The notes: generated from the letters alone by a model not told the origin. A stretch of DNA of 64,000 bases from Bradysia coprophila (GCF_014529535.1 NW_023503616.1:4526001-4590000); one strand, 5' to 3'. Shown: positions 45,148 through 56,874, numbered from the stretch's first letter. Numbers and translations are program-made.

Positions 45148-47299
45148 ATGTCAGAACTTGAAAATAAGTTTATTGAGACAATTTCAAACCTTTTTGACGA
45201 TTTTGGTTTGGTCAAAATTTCCAAAGGAAAGACATTTTGCGATACGACCAGTAAAATTCTCAAGGGAATGGACTTGAAGTATCGTCCAAATGATTTAAGA
45301 AATGCCCACAAGGTATTTAAGCTATGGAAAAATAAAACAATTGAAACAGAAATTAAAAAAAAGATTGAGGTTAGATTATCTCAACACAGCCAACACATAG
45401 TGGGAGAGTCAGTAACAACATCACTTGGCAGCCCCACAATTGAAAACAATGTCTCGGTTGGGTCAATGGTTGAAGAAGCCAGTACCCCCATTGACAAAAA
45501 TGTGGCAGAGTCAACGACTTTAGTAGTCGGTACTCCAACAATTGAAAACAATGTCTTGGTTGGGTCAATGGTTGAAGAAGCCAGTACCCCCATTGACAAA
45601 AATGTGGCAGAGTCAACGACTTTAGTAGTCGGTACTCCCACAATTGAAAACAATGTCTTGGTTGGGTCAATGGTTGAAGAAGCCAGTACCCCCCTTGACA
45701 AAAATGTGGCAGAGTCAACGACTTTAGTAGTCGGTACTCCCACAATTGAAAACAATGTCTTGGTTGGGTCAATGGTTGAAGAAGCCAGTACCCCCATTGT
45801 CAAAAATGTGGCAGAGTCAACGACTTTAGTAGTCGGTACTCCCACAATTGAAAACAATGTCTTGGTTGGGTCAATGGTTGAAGAAGCCAGTACCCCCATT
45901 GACAAAAATGTGGCAGAGTCAACGACTTTAGTAGTCGGTACTCCCACAATTGAAAACAATGTCTTGGTTGGGTCAATGGTTGAAGAAGCCAGTACCCCCT
46001 TGACAAAAATGTGGCAGAGTCAACGACTTTAGTAGTCGGTACTCCCACAATTGAAAACAATGTCTTGGTTGGGTCAATGGTTGAAGAAGCCAGTACCCCC
46101 ATTGTCAAAAATGTGGCAGAGTCAACGACTTTAGTAGTCGGTACTCCCACAATTGAAAACAATGTCTTGGTTGGGTCAATGGTTGAAGAAGCCAGTACCC
46201 CCATTGACAAAAATGTGGCAGAGTCAACGACTTTAGTAGTCGGTACTCCCACAATTGAAAACAATGTCTTGGTTGGGTCAATGGTTGAAGAAGCCAGTAC
46301 CCCCATTGACAAAAATGTGGCAGAGTCAACGACTTTAGTAGTCGGTACTCCCACAATTGAAAACAATGTCTTGGTTGGGTCAATGGTTGAAGAAGCCAGT
46401 ACCCCCATTGACAAAAATGTGGCAGAGTCAACTACTTTAGTAGTCGGTACTCCCACAATTGAAAACAATGTCTTGGTTGGGTCAATGGTTGAAGAAGCCA
46501 GTACCCCCATTGACAAAAATGTGGCAGAGACAACGACTTTAGTAGTCGGTACTCCCACAATTGAAAACAATGTCTTGGTTGGGTCAATGGTTGAAGAAGC
46601 CAGTACCCCCATTGACAAAAATGTGGCAGAGTCAACGACTTTAGTAGTCGGTACTCCCACAATTGAAAACAATGTCTTGGTTGGGTCAATGGTTGAAGAA
46701 CGACTTTAGTAGTCGGTACTCCCACAATTGAAAACAATGTCTTGGTTGGGTCAATGGTTGAAGAAGCCAGTACCCCCATTGACAAAAATGTGGCAGAGTC
46801 AACGACTTTAGTAGTCGGTACTCCCACAATTGAAAACAATGTCTTGGTTGGGTCAATGGTTGAAGAAGCCAGTACCCCCATTGACAAAAATGTGGCAGAG
46901 TCAACGACTTTAGTAGTCGGTACTCCCACAATTGAAAACAATGTCTTGGTTGGGTCAATGGTTGAAGAAGCCAGTACCCCCATTGACAAAAATGTGGCAG
47001 AGTCAACTACTTTAGTAGTCGGTACTCCCACAATTGAAAACAATGTCTTGGTTGGGTCAATGGTTGAAGAAGCCAGTACCCCCATTGACAAAAATGTGGC
47101 AGAGTCAACGACTTTAGTAGTCGGTACTCCCACAATTGAAAACAATGTCTTGGTTGGGTCAGTGACTGAAAAAGTCAGTACCATTGAAAGCGAAAGTGAA
47201 ACTATCTATGTGGTATATGAGCACACACCACAAAGTTTTGAACAATTTATTTATAAAGGGCCGATATTAGAATGTCAGAGAAGCTATTCCGATTGTTAA
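45148..47299 (+). pseudogene. Cargo ORF: basic N-terminal domain plus about 17 copies of a 34-residue repeat (two frame breaks)
   Basis: ATG at 45148. The first ~95 residues are unique (SKGKTFCDTTSKILKG, YRPNDLRNAHKVFKLWKN), Lys-rich and helical-looking; I do not recognise the family. From about 45430 to 47160 a 102-bp unit repeats about 18 times, nearly without differences: it encodes 34 residues rich in Val, Glu and Thr, with key strings VEEASTPIDKNVAES and VGTPTIENNVLVGSM. A one-base loss at about 45996 and a 37-base loss at about 46700 each change frame, so the reading frame continues in three pieces (45148-46032, 46011-46709, 46742-47299). The last piece ends in a short unique tail and TAA. 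The minus-strand frames across the array are by-products. Whether it joins the downstream methyltransferase by splicing (donor near 47212, acceptor at 47396) is open. Confidence 0.6.
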
Positions 47300-47396
47300 T
47301 GTTAGTGAGCAAGGAGAATTCAATTCGGTTCGTTCATCTGATATACACAGCTCCTCAATGTGTTGTGCTAAAACACTTTTTGAACGATTTTTTCAG

Positions 47397-48493
47397 GTGC
47401 ATCTGTGCGAAGCACCTGGTGCATTCGTTACCGCCCTGAATCACTTCCTAAAGATCCATCATCCAAAATCGAATTTTAACTGGTGTGCAATGACATTGAA
47501 TCCCTACTACAAGGGGAATTTGTTTGACGGTGCAGTTCTCGATGATCGTTTAATAGTTGAAACACTTGACCATTGGGAGTTTGGGGAAGATTTGACTGGC
47601 AATATAAAAAACAAACGTAATGTAGACCGACTGGTGGCACGGTGCCGAAAAATGGGAAAAGTAATATATTTTCATGTTTCAAAAAAATGATTCTGTAAGT
47701 GGCGTTTCTCTCTCAATACCTCTCTCTCTCTCTCTTTCTCCTCTAAATTTCAGATTAGTCTAGTCACAGCCGATGGTTCTGTGGATTGTACAGATAATCC
47801 GAATGACCAGGAGAATAAGGTACACCATTTACATTTATCCGAAGTGGTAGCAGCACTTCAAGTGCTGCAATTCGGCGGAACGTTTGTTCTAAAGATGTTC
47901 ACATTCTTCGAGTTGACCACCGTCAGTCTCTTGTATTTTCTGGTCAACGTGTTTGACAAAGTTGATATATTTAAGCCAGCTACATCGAAACAGGGTAACT
48001 CAGAGGTATATGTCATTTGTAATGGTTATCAACGAGTTTATAAGTCAGTTACGTGTTAGAAATGGCAAATCGAATGTCACACAGCGAAACCCCAATGTTC
48101 GATTTAAACATAATACCGAGCGATTTCATTCAAGAAGTCAATTGTTGTGCTGAAAAGTTTATGAACTTTCAAACAAAAGCAATCCGAACGAACATCTTCC
48201 ATTTCCAAAAACACGAATCTCATCAGCAACACATGCACAACCTCCGGTATGAGATAAGAATGGAGTATTGTCGAGTCTATCGTATTAAATCGATTCCCGA
48301 CCGACAGAAATTATTGTACGGTAAGCAATGTTCTGGCCAACTTAGTCATTACGATTCGAACAAAAAACCAGCTCAACTATTGATGACAGTCGTAGAGCGG
48401 CTTGTCGATAAAAAGCTTAAGGATTTTGCCGTCAAAAACTTTGTATGCCCACGAAAAGGACAATGTGTCTGTTGTGATTTTTACGAAAAGTAA
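47397..48493 (+). pseudogene. CMTR2: CMTR2/adrift-like cap-specific mRNA 2'-O-methyltransferase, truncated and frameshifted
   Basis: Exons 47397-47660 and 47754 onward are separated by a 93-bp GT-AG intron with a CT-repeat tract. The Rossmann methyltransferase core is clear: SAM-binding VHLCEAPGAFVTALNH, DDRLI, LVTADGSVDCTDNP (catalytic Asp), GGTFVLKMFTFFE (catalytic Lys) and VFKPATSKQGNSEVYVICNG. These are hallmarks of CMTR2, which methylates the second transcribed nucleotide of capped mRNA. After NGYQR at about 48035, homology continues in two further frames within about 25 bp, then runs to a stop at 48493; the large C-terminal half of CMTR2 is absent. The N-terminal part before the SAM motif is also not recognisable. 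So this copy is probably inactive. It lies inside the large mobile element, downstream of the repeat ORF in the same direction. Confidence 0.75.
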
Positions 48494-48542
48494 AATGAAA
48501 TTACGATTTTATTATTTAATTTGTACCTTCGTTAATCTCAAC

Positions 48543-49584
48543 TAGTGAATGTAATTACCGTCACTTATTTAAAAACCGGTAAACGGTATTACCGAAATTT
48601 TTCAGTAAATCTACATTGCATAGACATGGGTTAATTAAGTTCAATTTTATGACAAAACCTAAAAAATTTCTTTGTCTTAAGCTTAGTGAGCTTAATGACA
48701 AACATACGTTGAATTTGAAAATAAAAAAAATAGTTTATTAAGTAAATACACCTCAAGTTTTTTCACTCCAATTTTACGATGGAGATTTTCCTTAAATCAA
48801 AAAGTTAGGGACTTTCCGAGTTTCTTCACGTACTCGAATGATACAACAAAATTTTCATACAAAATCAACGCACTTCAAGCAAAAGTGCTTCGCATGACAG
48901 CTGCCAAATAGAGTACTATTTTGTATGAAAAATGTTTCCAGTTTTGTTTCCAGCATGAGTGGTACTCTGAATAGGGTACTGAAACTGGCCAGTGTATCGA
49001 ACAAATTTTGGCACTGTAAAAAAATTCGCACAATTTTCTCATCTATTTGGCAGCTGTCATTAATAGCGCTTTTGCTTGAAGTGCGTTGACAAAATACAAG
49101 TGACAAAACATCACAATTCTATATTTAACACTGTTAACACTTAGTTATGAATCTATGTTTGAATTTGCCTTCTCGGGCTGTGTTACATTGGGAAACCTAA
49201 GCGGGCTTCACATACATTTTGTAGACTTTTCAATATTTTTCAGCAAAACTTACTTAAATTTGACGATATAGGAAAAGTCGGTTGTCCTGGACAGGGGCCA
49301 CAATTTTTTTCAGTACTTCATTCTTTGCACCCTTTGCGAAAATTCACGTGAAATATCCTCACTATGGTTGATAGATGGCTGATATTACTGACTATAGACC
49401 TTACGCATTAATAATTAATTTGTGAAAAATGTAATTTTGAGTAATTGTAAGTTAAATTCGTTATCATCATTTATGAAGTGAAAATGTCCTACCGTAAAGC
49501 CGGTAATCAAAAATTTATTTACCGGTAAACGGTAATAGCTATTACCGGTTTCTTCCGGTTTTTGATTACCGATTGCATTCACTA
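48543..49584. mobile_element. 1.04-kb hAT-like non-autonomous element nested in the large element
   Basis: Ends TAGTGAATG / CATTCACTA, with subterminal ACCGGTAAACGGTA-type palindromes on both sides (48575-48600 and 49495-49575). A perfect 8-bp duplication ATCTCAAC flanks it (48535-48542 and 49585-49592). Hexamer ACCGGT-rich subterminal regions and 8-bp duplications are typical of hAT elements. No transposase is seen. Confidence 0.78.
48866..49088. mobile_element. 223-bp inverted-repeat element inside the 48543-49584 element
   Basis: Ends CAACGCACTTCAAGCAAAAG and its reverse complement, then GACAGCTGCCAAATAG / CTATTTGGCAGCTGTC further in. A 7-bp duplication ACAAAAT lies at 48859-48865 and 49089-49095. 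A relative sits at 62501-62640. Confidence 0.7.
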
Positions 49585-49649
49585 ATCTCAACAACTAAAA
49601 ATTTCAATAAATAAAATATGAAGTCTCAGATTTTTGTATGAAGATTCTC

Positions 49650-50820
49650 TTTCGGAAAAATCCTGGAAGATGGAACAAATCTCTTTTGGTCACCTCTGAA
49701 CAAAGACTGCCTTCTGGTCGTTCCAGATGAAGGAATTTTTCCACACAGAAATTTCTGGAAGCTATAACTCGGGAAGGCAGCCTCGTACCCATTAGATCTT
49801 TTGGATCTAGTTGTCTTATGATACAAGCTTTCAAACGAGTATATTAAGACATGGGTACGAGGCTGCCTTCTGGTAGCTCCCGAACAAAGATTCATTCCAT
49901 ACAGAAAATTCCGGAAGCTGTATCTTGGGAAGGCAGCCTCGTACCAACAAAATCTTTTGGATTTCTTAGTCTTATTATACAAGCTTTCAAACGAGTATAA
50001 TAAGACATGGGTACGAGGCTGCCTTCTGGTGGCTCCTGAACAAAGATTCATTACATACAGAAAATTCTGGAAGCTGTATCTTGGGAAGGCAGCCTCGTAC
50101 CAACAAAATCTTTTGGATTTCTTAGTCTTATTATACAAGCTTTCAAACGAGTATAATATGACATGGGTACGAGGCTGCCTTCTGGTGGCTCCTGAACAAA
50201 GATTCATTCCATACAAAAAATTCCGGAAGCTGTATCTTGGGAAGGCAGCCTCGTACCAACAAAATCTTTTGGATTTCTTAGTCTTATTATACAAGCTTTC
50301 AAACGAGTATAATAAGACATGGGTACGAGGCTGCCTTCTGGTAGCTCCCGAACAAAGATTCATTCCATACAGAAAATTCTGGAAGCTGTATCTTGGGAAG
50401 GCAGCCTCGTACCAACAAAATCTTTTGGATTTCTTAGTCTTATTATACAAGCTTTCAAACGAGTATAATAAGACATGGGTACGAGGCTGCCTTCTGGTGG
50501 CTCCTGAACAAAGATTCATTCCATACAAAAAATTCCGGAAGCTGTATCTTGGGAAGGCAGCCTCGTACCAACAAAATCTTTTGGATTTCTTAGTCTTATT
50601 ATACAAGCTTTCAAACGAGTATAATAAGACATGGGTACGAGGCTGCCTTCTGGTGGCTCCTGAACAAAGATTCATTCCATACAGAAAATTCCGGAAGCTG
50701 TATCTTGGGAAGGCAGCCTCGTACCAACAAAATCTTTTGGATTTCTTAGTCTTATTATACAAGCTTTCAAACGAGTATAATATGACATGGGTACGAGGCT
50801 GCCTTCTGATCCCATCTGAA
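49650..50820. repeat. 156-bp tandem array, right arm (about 7 copies, inverted)
   Basis: The same 156-bp unit as at 41206-43800 in reverse orientation, with the same variant types (CGGAATTTT/CAGAATTTT, CAGGAGCC/CGGGAGCT and TATGTAATG all occur). The inner edge at 49650-49760 is diverged and contains TTAGATCTTTTGGATCTAG, matching the diverged inner edge of the left array. Open frames on both strands are again by-products of the period. Confidence 0.9.
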
Positions 50821-51196
50821 GAACAAGAAGCAAAAATTAAAAAGAAAATTTTCACGGGATGAAGTTTCTTATTTATTTCCTATACACATTACGTATTGAC
50901 ACTGCTAACCATAATAATAATAAAATGTTTATAACAAATTACAATATTAACAATTTCACCGATAAAAAAAAAATCGATCGGGATTCGACCACGGTACATC
51001 CCCCACTCCAAGCTATGATAATTACGCTGCTCCACACAATTCTCTCTTTGCGAATTGTAAATCACATATAACTCTCTCAAATATCTCCTGTTAACATTGA
51101 GAGAGAAATTAAATTTTAAAATGAGAGTTTTGAGAGAAATGAGGATGCGTTCACTTTCACGGGCGGAACTCTCTCACGGGCTAACTTCACAGTAAT
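50821..51196. repeat. Right terminal unique segment of the large element
   Basis: Reverse-complement copy of 40821-41205. Only a few differences are visible (for example CATCCACATTT versus CATCCTCATTT, and a short indel near 50872), which points to recent transposition or continued homogenisation of the two ends. Confidence 0.85.
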
Positions 51197-51204
51197 CCCA
51201 ATCA

Positions 51205-52910
51205 ACCTTTCTATTGTAAAAATTAATTTTGATTAAAATCATCGATATTAGAAAATATCACAATACTAACGAGTGAAACGAATGGAAAGGGGATTAAATC
51301 ATTGTTTCATTGTTGTTTTAATTAAATTCAATTATCTGAAAATGGCTTCAACAGGCACTGAATAAGCATAATGAATATCATCAATGTGCGTTGAATGTTC
51401 TATTGAGATAATATTATATGATTGCAATCTAATTTATGTCTAAAATTTTCCAGATTTCACACGACATACCCCAGTTTGCATTATATGTACACATCAAGAC
51501 GATTTAATTGAGTATTTTCCTTGGAATTTTCACTACAAAATTTCGACACATATTTTCTTTGATTGGTAAAATTTGTTCCAACGTACACGCTTTTGAACCG
51601 ATAAATTGCAGACATGCACGTGAGCTTAGATACACTCAATGTTTGTCGAAAAGTATATGGGAACTCTGAAGAAATATTTCGACGTTTGGTAATGAGTTTA
51701 ACTTGCAATTAAATTTATTTGAACAGAAAGTGTTCAATAAAGTTTCTTAATTCTACAACGTAATTCAGGTTGAAACAGCATAATTAGCAAAGAACAAGTT
51801 TCGTACACTAGAACTATTAGGAAACTATCGTTCTGCATACAAAACACAAATCTAAGTATTTTTTGTAAGTTTGTCTTTTTGGAATCTTATTCATGTTCTA
51901 TGGTGTCAACATCGATTCGATGATCTTATATGGTATTATGCATGTTGCAAAACTATAATGAAGAAAAGGATTTTGCACCCATCTGTTGAAAATACTTGGA
52001 TAAGTGATTCGATAATATTATACCGTGGACATATGTTTGAATCTGTAAAAGAGTATTAAAATAGTACCTGATTTACGGAGGTTTTTTTTCTGGAAATTCG
52101 GAAAAAAATAAAAAAATAAAAAATCTGAAAAAGTTCCGAGAAAACTCTAAATTTTTCGTTATGAATTTTTCGGAGTCATAATACAAATTTCATTAAAAGT
52201 CCCTGAAGTGGAGATACCGCAACGAAAAGATAGGAAAATCCGTAAATGTTCGTATATTGCTTTTCATTGATTCTTGTCATGCTGAACTACATATGGCAAT
52301 GTCATTCATAGTTAGAAAGATGTACGGGTCTTTGAAGAAGATGGATCAAATAACTGCATCAAATTATATCAAATGCCATGGTGCCACGTTAGTAAGGCGC
52401 CGTGACGCAAGTTTATATAATATGACTAATATTCGAGCTAATATTACATAATGGCAATTTTTTTACTTTTTCCCCTTGGCTCCAGTGACTCTCACGGTAT
52501 GTTATTCGTTATCTGCCATTAGTGGTGCAATTTTAAAAAAGTATAAACCATTTGTTGTAAAGTTATTGCGTATCAGAGTTTTGAGTATTACCCTTTCTGA
52601 TATCAACACTTTTGTAAGTGAAGGACTCGCGTCACGCTTTCCTATTCTGAGAAGCTTTCGTCTGAATATTTCCGAAGTTTCCTATTACATTGTATGCACA
52701 CTCACGACTGACTCTTCATGTATACAAACAATTTGATGAGCAACACCGAAAATCATTCACATCACTCGTATACACAAAATGTGACCATGATCGAAAATCA
52801 TATCTTCGGTATTTCATAATTGACAAGCTCGGTAAACATAAACATCACCATGTTGGTAGAATAACTCGCGAGCTAACGCTAATCGTCACTAATTCAAATT
52901 TATTAGTACA
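51205..52910. other. Intergenic, no supported gene
   Basis: AT-rich DNA with short frames (60-86 codons) that have no motif or splice context. I see nothing I can support. Confidence 0.45.
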
Positions 52911-52913
52911 TTA

Positions 52914-53032
52914 AGGTACCGGTGAATATACTGAGAATTAATACTCTTCTGTATATTACACAAACACGAGTGTAACGAGTGTACGTGTAATATACAGAAG
53001 AGTATTCGTTCGTGGTATATGCACTGGTACCT
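52914..53032. mobile_element. 119-bp MITE with TA duplication
   Basis: Ends AGGTACCGGTG / CACTGGTACCT with TA on each side (52912-52913 and 53033-53034). Inner arms AATACTCTTCTGTATATTAC / GTAATATACAGAAGAGTATT. The TA site suggests a Tc1/mariner-type mobiliser. Confidence 0.6.
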
Positions 53033-53238
53033 TATAATGTTTTATCGCATACGCGGTGTGATTCCCCGAAAAAATTATTCACCTAGGATATATAAACAAA
53101 CATTATACTTCTGTAAATTGTCAAAGTGTCATTCGCATATCTTGTTGTCTCGTTTTCGCTTATGCGATAAAAAAGAATATGCACGTATGACAAGCCGTCT
53201 CGGCAAGCCTCGACCGCTTTGTCATACATGCATAATAT

Positions 53239-53308
53239 TTATTATCTACCTAGGTGAAATAATAGCAGTGAAAAAGTGCTATTATTTCGCCGTCGGTAGA
53301 TAAAATAG
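53239..53308. repeat. Short hairpin (TTATCTACC...GGTAGATAA)
   Basis: The arms read TTATCTACCTAGGTGAAATA and TATTTCGCCGTCGGTAGATAA (reversed), around a GCAGTGAAAAAGTGC core. Related TCTACC..GGTAGA hairpin ends occur at 56875-56954. Confidence 0.5.
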
Positions 53309-53317
53309 CGTATTCAC

Positions 53318-53414
53318 CTCTGTCCAAATGTTTATTTAGACACTTGGGGTTATAACATTCGCCTTCGGCTCATGCAACAACATTCCAAGTGTCTAAATAA
53401 ACATGTGGACAGAG
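53318..53414. repeat. 97-bp inverted-repeat element
   Basis: CTCTGTCCAAATGTTTATTT plus AGACACTTGG on the left, mirrored by CCAAGTGTCTAAATAAACAT and GTGGACAGAG on the right. The loop contains GCCTTCGGCTC. Confidence 0.6.
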
Positions 53415-56400
53415 TCACATCTACTACTATTATTGTATTGGCGCAAACGATCAACTTATCGACATATTAATGTAGGATATATTTACCTAGATAAATAATA
53501 ATGACGTCATATCAATGGAATAATTGAGAGAAATAATGTTTGGTATAATACTCCGAAAAACAGTGTTTAATGTCGATATATACACGCCAATGCAATAAAA
53601 TTGCTTAAAACTCGAGCAAACTCAAACAAACAATTCAAAATATATTCTCACTGATTACCACCCTAATATACACATTCTCTCAATTTAAATTGAAATTACC
53701 TACAATTTATTTAGATCTTAGAGTAGAAAGCGAAAGCACACAGACATTTTATGCGAAAATTGTTAAGTCGTAAATTTAATTAGGACGCAAGCTATCAACC
53801 AAATAAATTCAATTTAATTTTCAAAGTAAATCAAATCTGTCGTGTCTCGTCTGTATTTTGTTTCGTTTGATTAATGTAAAACTGAAAGTTTAAGTTTTAG
53901 TTGTTTAGCTCATTTAGCTGATCAAATAAATAAACTTATAATTTGGATATATGTGTATACGGAAGGGAAGTGCAGACGATTATTTATCATTATAGTAGCG
54001 CTCTCATTGATGTTTATAGGATATAATTCGACGAGCAAATGGAATTGAAATAAAAAGTGGTATTTTAGGAAATTAATTTGTTTCTCGCATATGCGACTTA
54101 AAATGTAGTCCCAATTACAGAACTTCTACACTTGTTTCAATAGATAATTTTTCCTCGAAGAAGTATTCCTCGGCACATTATCGCGAAAATATAGAGGAAA
54201 AATGTTTATAAGATCCCCTTCCCTTCATAACTCGCTATTTGAATGAGCCATTGTCAGTATGACAAAACTAATTTGAATACAAAGAAGTAAACATAAAACT
54301 TTTTCGATGCACAAAAAGCAACTTTCTATTTAGCGTCACCTCCCACAGTTATTTTTGATTTACCATTAACTAAGTTTTGAAACCGTTCTTTCAATTGCAT
54401 TAGAAAACACAACCGTGGACGAATATAAGAAGTTCCAAAATTTGAAAGTTTATATTTCTAAATTGTAATCCTCACTTTTGTATATTCATTTTGTGATTCA
54501 AAATTCAATAGCAATCTTTGCAATAAATATTCCCTCGTTAGAAAAACTGTTATATAAGATCCTACCTTTTATCTAGACATCATCAATATTTAAACAAAGG
54601 GCGATGCCACCACACAAAAATACATTTTTTTAAAACAAAATAAATGGAAACCACAGTTGCGTTACGACGATTTTATTCAAGTCTTTTCGAATTGCGAATT
54701 AGACAGGTAGGTACATTAGAACAAGAACAAGTGACTTTCGTAATACACCGCAGGACTGTTGAAAACTTTTCCACAATTTCACGAAACTCTAAGAATCCAC
54801 ATTTCAGTTTAAATTAATTAAATTTAATTGTAATTCGAAAGCCTCACAAAATATTCAAGAAAAATGATTTGTGGAAGTGAGCCTAATTTTCATTACTCAT
54901 AAAAGCAATGGATTCAATTTGGTAAGTATAACTTTCCTCGACTATGACACGACGCATAAAAAAACTTCTGCAAAGACAAATTTTCCTGTTCTGACGGTTT
55001 TTCGTTTAATTAAATATCAAACCAATAACTTTTCCACCCGTGTGGCGTGAATAACCTTACTTTCTCCACTCAAATGCGATGAAAAGATGTCGTGTCTCTA
55101 CGATGACAGTTCAGATGAGAAAACTTTTATTTTCTCACCTCAAATTGATGTGTATTAAATCGGTTATTCACGCCAAGAATGGATGAAAAATTATGTGTTC
55201 ACTACACGTGGAGAAATAGGAAATTCCAACTTGAGCTACTTTCGCTGAGTGACTTTTGAAATGCTAACCTTCCGAAATGATCGTCAAAATAAAATGTGCT
55301 TCTGGTCGGTAAATGATATTCTCTTGTTGGAATTTCCTAATGTCTGCCCATGGTAAACAAATAACCACTCTTCGAGATATTATACAACGAACGAATGAAA
55401 AAGACGTTTTCCTTTTTGATGTTACGTTCTATATAATTGTATGTGTGACGACAAATTAATATTCGGGCTCACTCCAATGCCGCATCAGTTATTTATAACG
55501 TTGTTATTGTACGTTATTACGTTACTTTATGCTAAAGTTTGAATGTGATTTATGTATTTCTTATTTATCAGCTAGCTACTGCTAGCAACCATGATGAGGG
55601 GAACATATGATTTGAATCTGATATTAATAATTGTTCCTAGCTTTTTGACGTCATTTGTATGTATATTAAGGTACGAACGTTTTACGAAAACAATGGGAAA
55701 ACATTTTGCTTTAACGTAGACATGCCCAGATATAAGATAGCTTTTGTGGTAACGTAGGAATTGGGATAAAAACCACTTAAAATGTTAGTATATGAAAATG
55801 AACGAGAATTTGTTAATTAAGAGGCACATTCGAATGTTTGAGTGCAACAAAATTAACAAACACCGAGCTATCCGATATGATTGGGGATCACTGGCTATAC
55901 TTTTAAACGGTATAAATGAGTGTACATAACATATAAGTATATATATATATATAAGTTTAATGAGCTCTTCATGTATTTATTTTCCGTTTCCCCCCTCATC
56001 AACAGCTCTAATGAAAACTGAAACGCCGAATCAATTAATGGAAGCTTCTCATTAGATATCTATGCATAATTTAGCAGACGCAAATAGGGAAGCAATTAAT
56101 ATAACAATGTAGTCAGAGCCGTCATACATTGAATATTTTACATTTTCATTCATCGCGAAAACTTCGTGATCCTTTTTAGCTAAAACACAGTGCTTCTAAC
56201 ACTAAAGTATGAAAAAAAAAATGGAGAATTTGAATCGAAATAAAATCAAAAATCACTTGAAAATGCACTTTTGACTAATGATTTTTGCAATCACGCACGG
56301 AATTGAATATATATATTTAAAAAAATTAACACCGAAATTCATGGCGAGTGCCTAAAATCAACCGTCCACAACAGATGCGTATACAACTTTTCATGCTGAG

Positions 56401-56627
56401 GGCCTAATTTACGAGAAAAATTCCGTAATTTATGCTCAAGACATAAAAATTCATTTTTCGCAATTCCGGTCCATAATCATCACCTTTCCATGCATCCATT
56501 TAATGTCGTTTTGAAGGTATTTATTTCACTGTATTTCTGGACACAGTGCGATATTAACTTTTTTTCGCATGCTAAAGAACCTATTACCTTCAACGAAGGC
56601 AAAATTTTTATAAATAAAAATCTTGCA
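53415..56627. other. Intergenic, no supported gene
   Basis: About 3.2 kb of AT-rich DNA, including a short (TA)n run near 55940-55952. At 56345-56375 is GTGCCTAAAATCAACCGTCC, a fragment of the dispersed hairpin family seen complete at 57135-57237. Confidence 0.45.
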
Positions 56628-56708
56628 TTGACCAGAAATCGAACCCCCGACACCAAAAGGTTTTTGAACACAAAGCAGCGACTATAGCCATTCGGCTATA
56701 GAGTCACA
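56628..56708 (-). other. tRNA-like sequence (tRNA pseudogene or SINE head)
   Basis: On the minus strand an A box TAGCCGAATGG and a B box GGGTTCGATTTC are spaced as in a tRNA with a long variable arm (Ser/Leu type). The outer bases pair weakly (TGAC with GTCA), and a T5 run follows about 10 bp downstream. The mismatched stems argue against a working tRNA. Confidence 0.4.
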
Positions 56709-56874
56709 CAATTATACCGAACGCGTCTCTTTACATCACATTGCAATGTGTATTAAAATGCAGCCTTCTTGATCGTTCAAATGAATTTCTGTATACACAA
56801 GAATTTTGGAACAAAATGTAGGCGATGTTTTGCATTGTAAAGGTGATTATGGCCCGAAATTGCGAAAAACTTTG

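Larger units (their letters stand above)
40821..51196. mobile_element. 10.4-kb foldback-type transposable element with tandem-repeat arms and cargo genes
   Basis: Both ends begin ATTACTGTGAAGTTAGCCCG and are exact inverted copies for the first ~50 bp. The flanks carry a perfect 8-bp duplication CCCAATCA (40813-40820 and 51197-51204), the mark of transposition. Each inverted arm consists of about 385 bp of unique sequence (nearly identical between arms, a few single-base and small indel differences) followed by a 156-bp tandem array: about 16.5 copies on the left and about 7 on the right. The centre (43870-49640) holds the 34-residue-repeat reading frame, a CMTR2-like methyltransferase and a nested element. 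No transposase is recognised. The layout recalls Drosophila Foldback elements (inverted repeats built of tandem repeats), but the ends and repeats are different and the superfamily is unassigned. Confidence 0.85.

Noticed and set aside
45371..47184. Minus-strand frames of 106-290 codons over the 102-bp repeats
   Set aside because: By-products of the 34-codon period of the plus-strand repeat. Only the plus strand has a unique ATG-started N-terminal segment.
40821..51196. Inverted segmental duplication or assembly artefact instead of a transposon
   Set aside because: Perfect 8-bp flanking duplications directly at the ends of the inverted repeats are expected from transposition, not from a palindromic duplication. 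Long reads should still confirm it.
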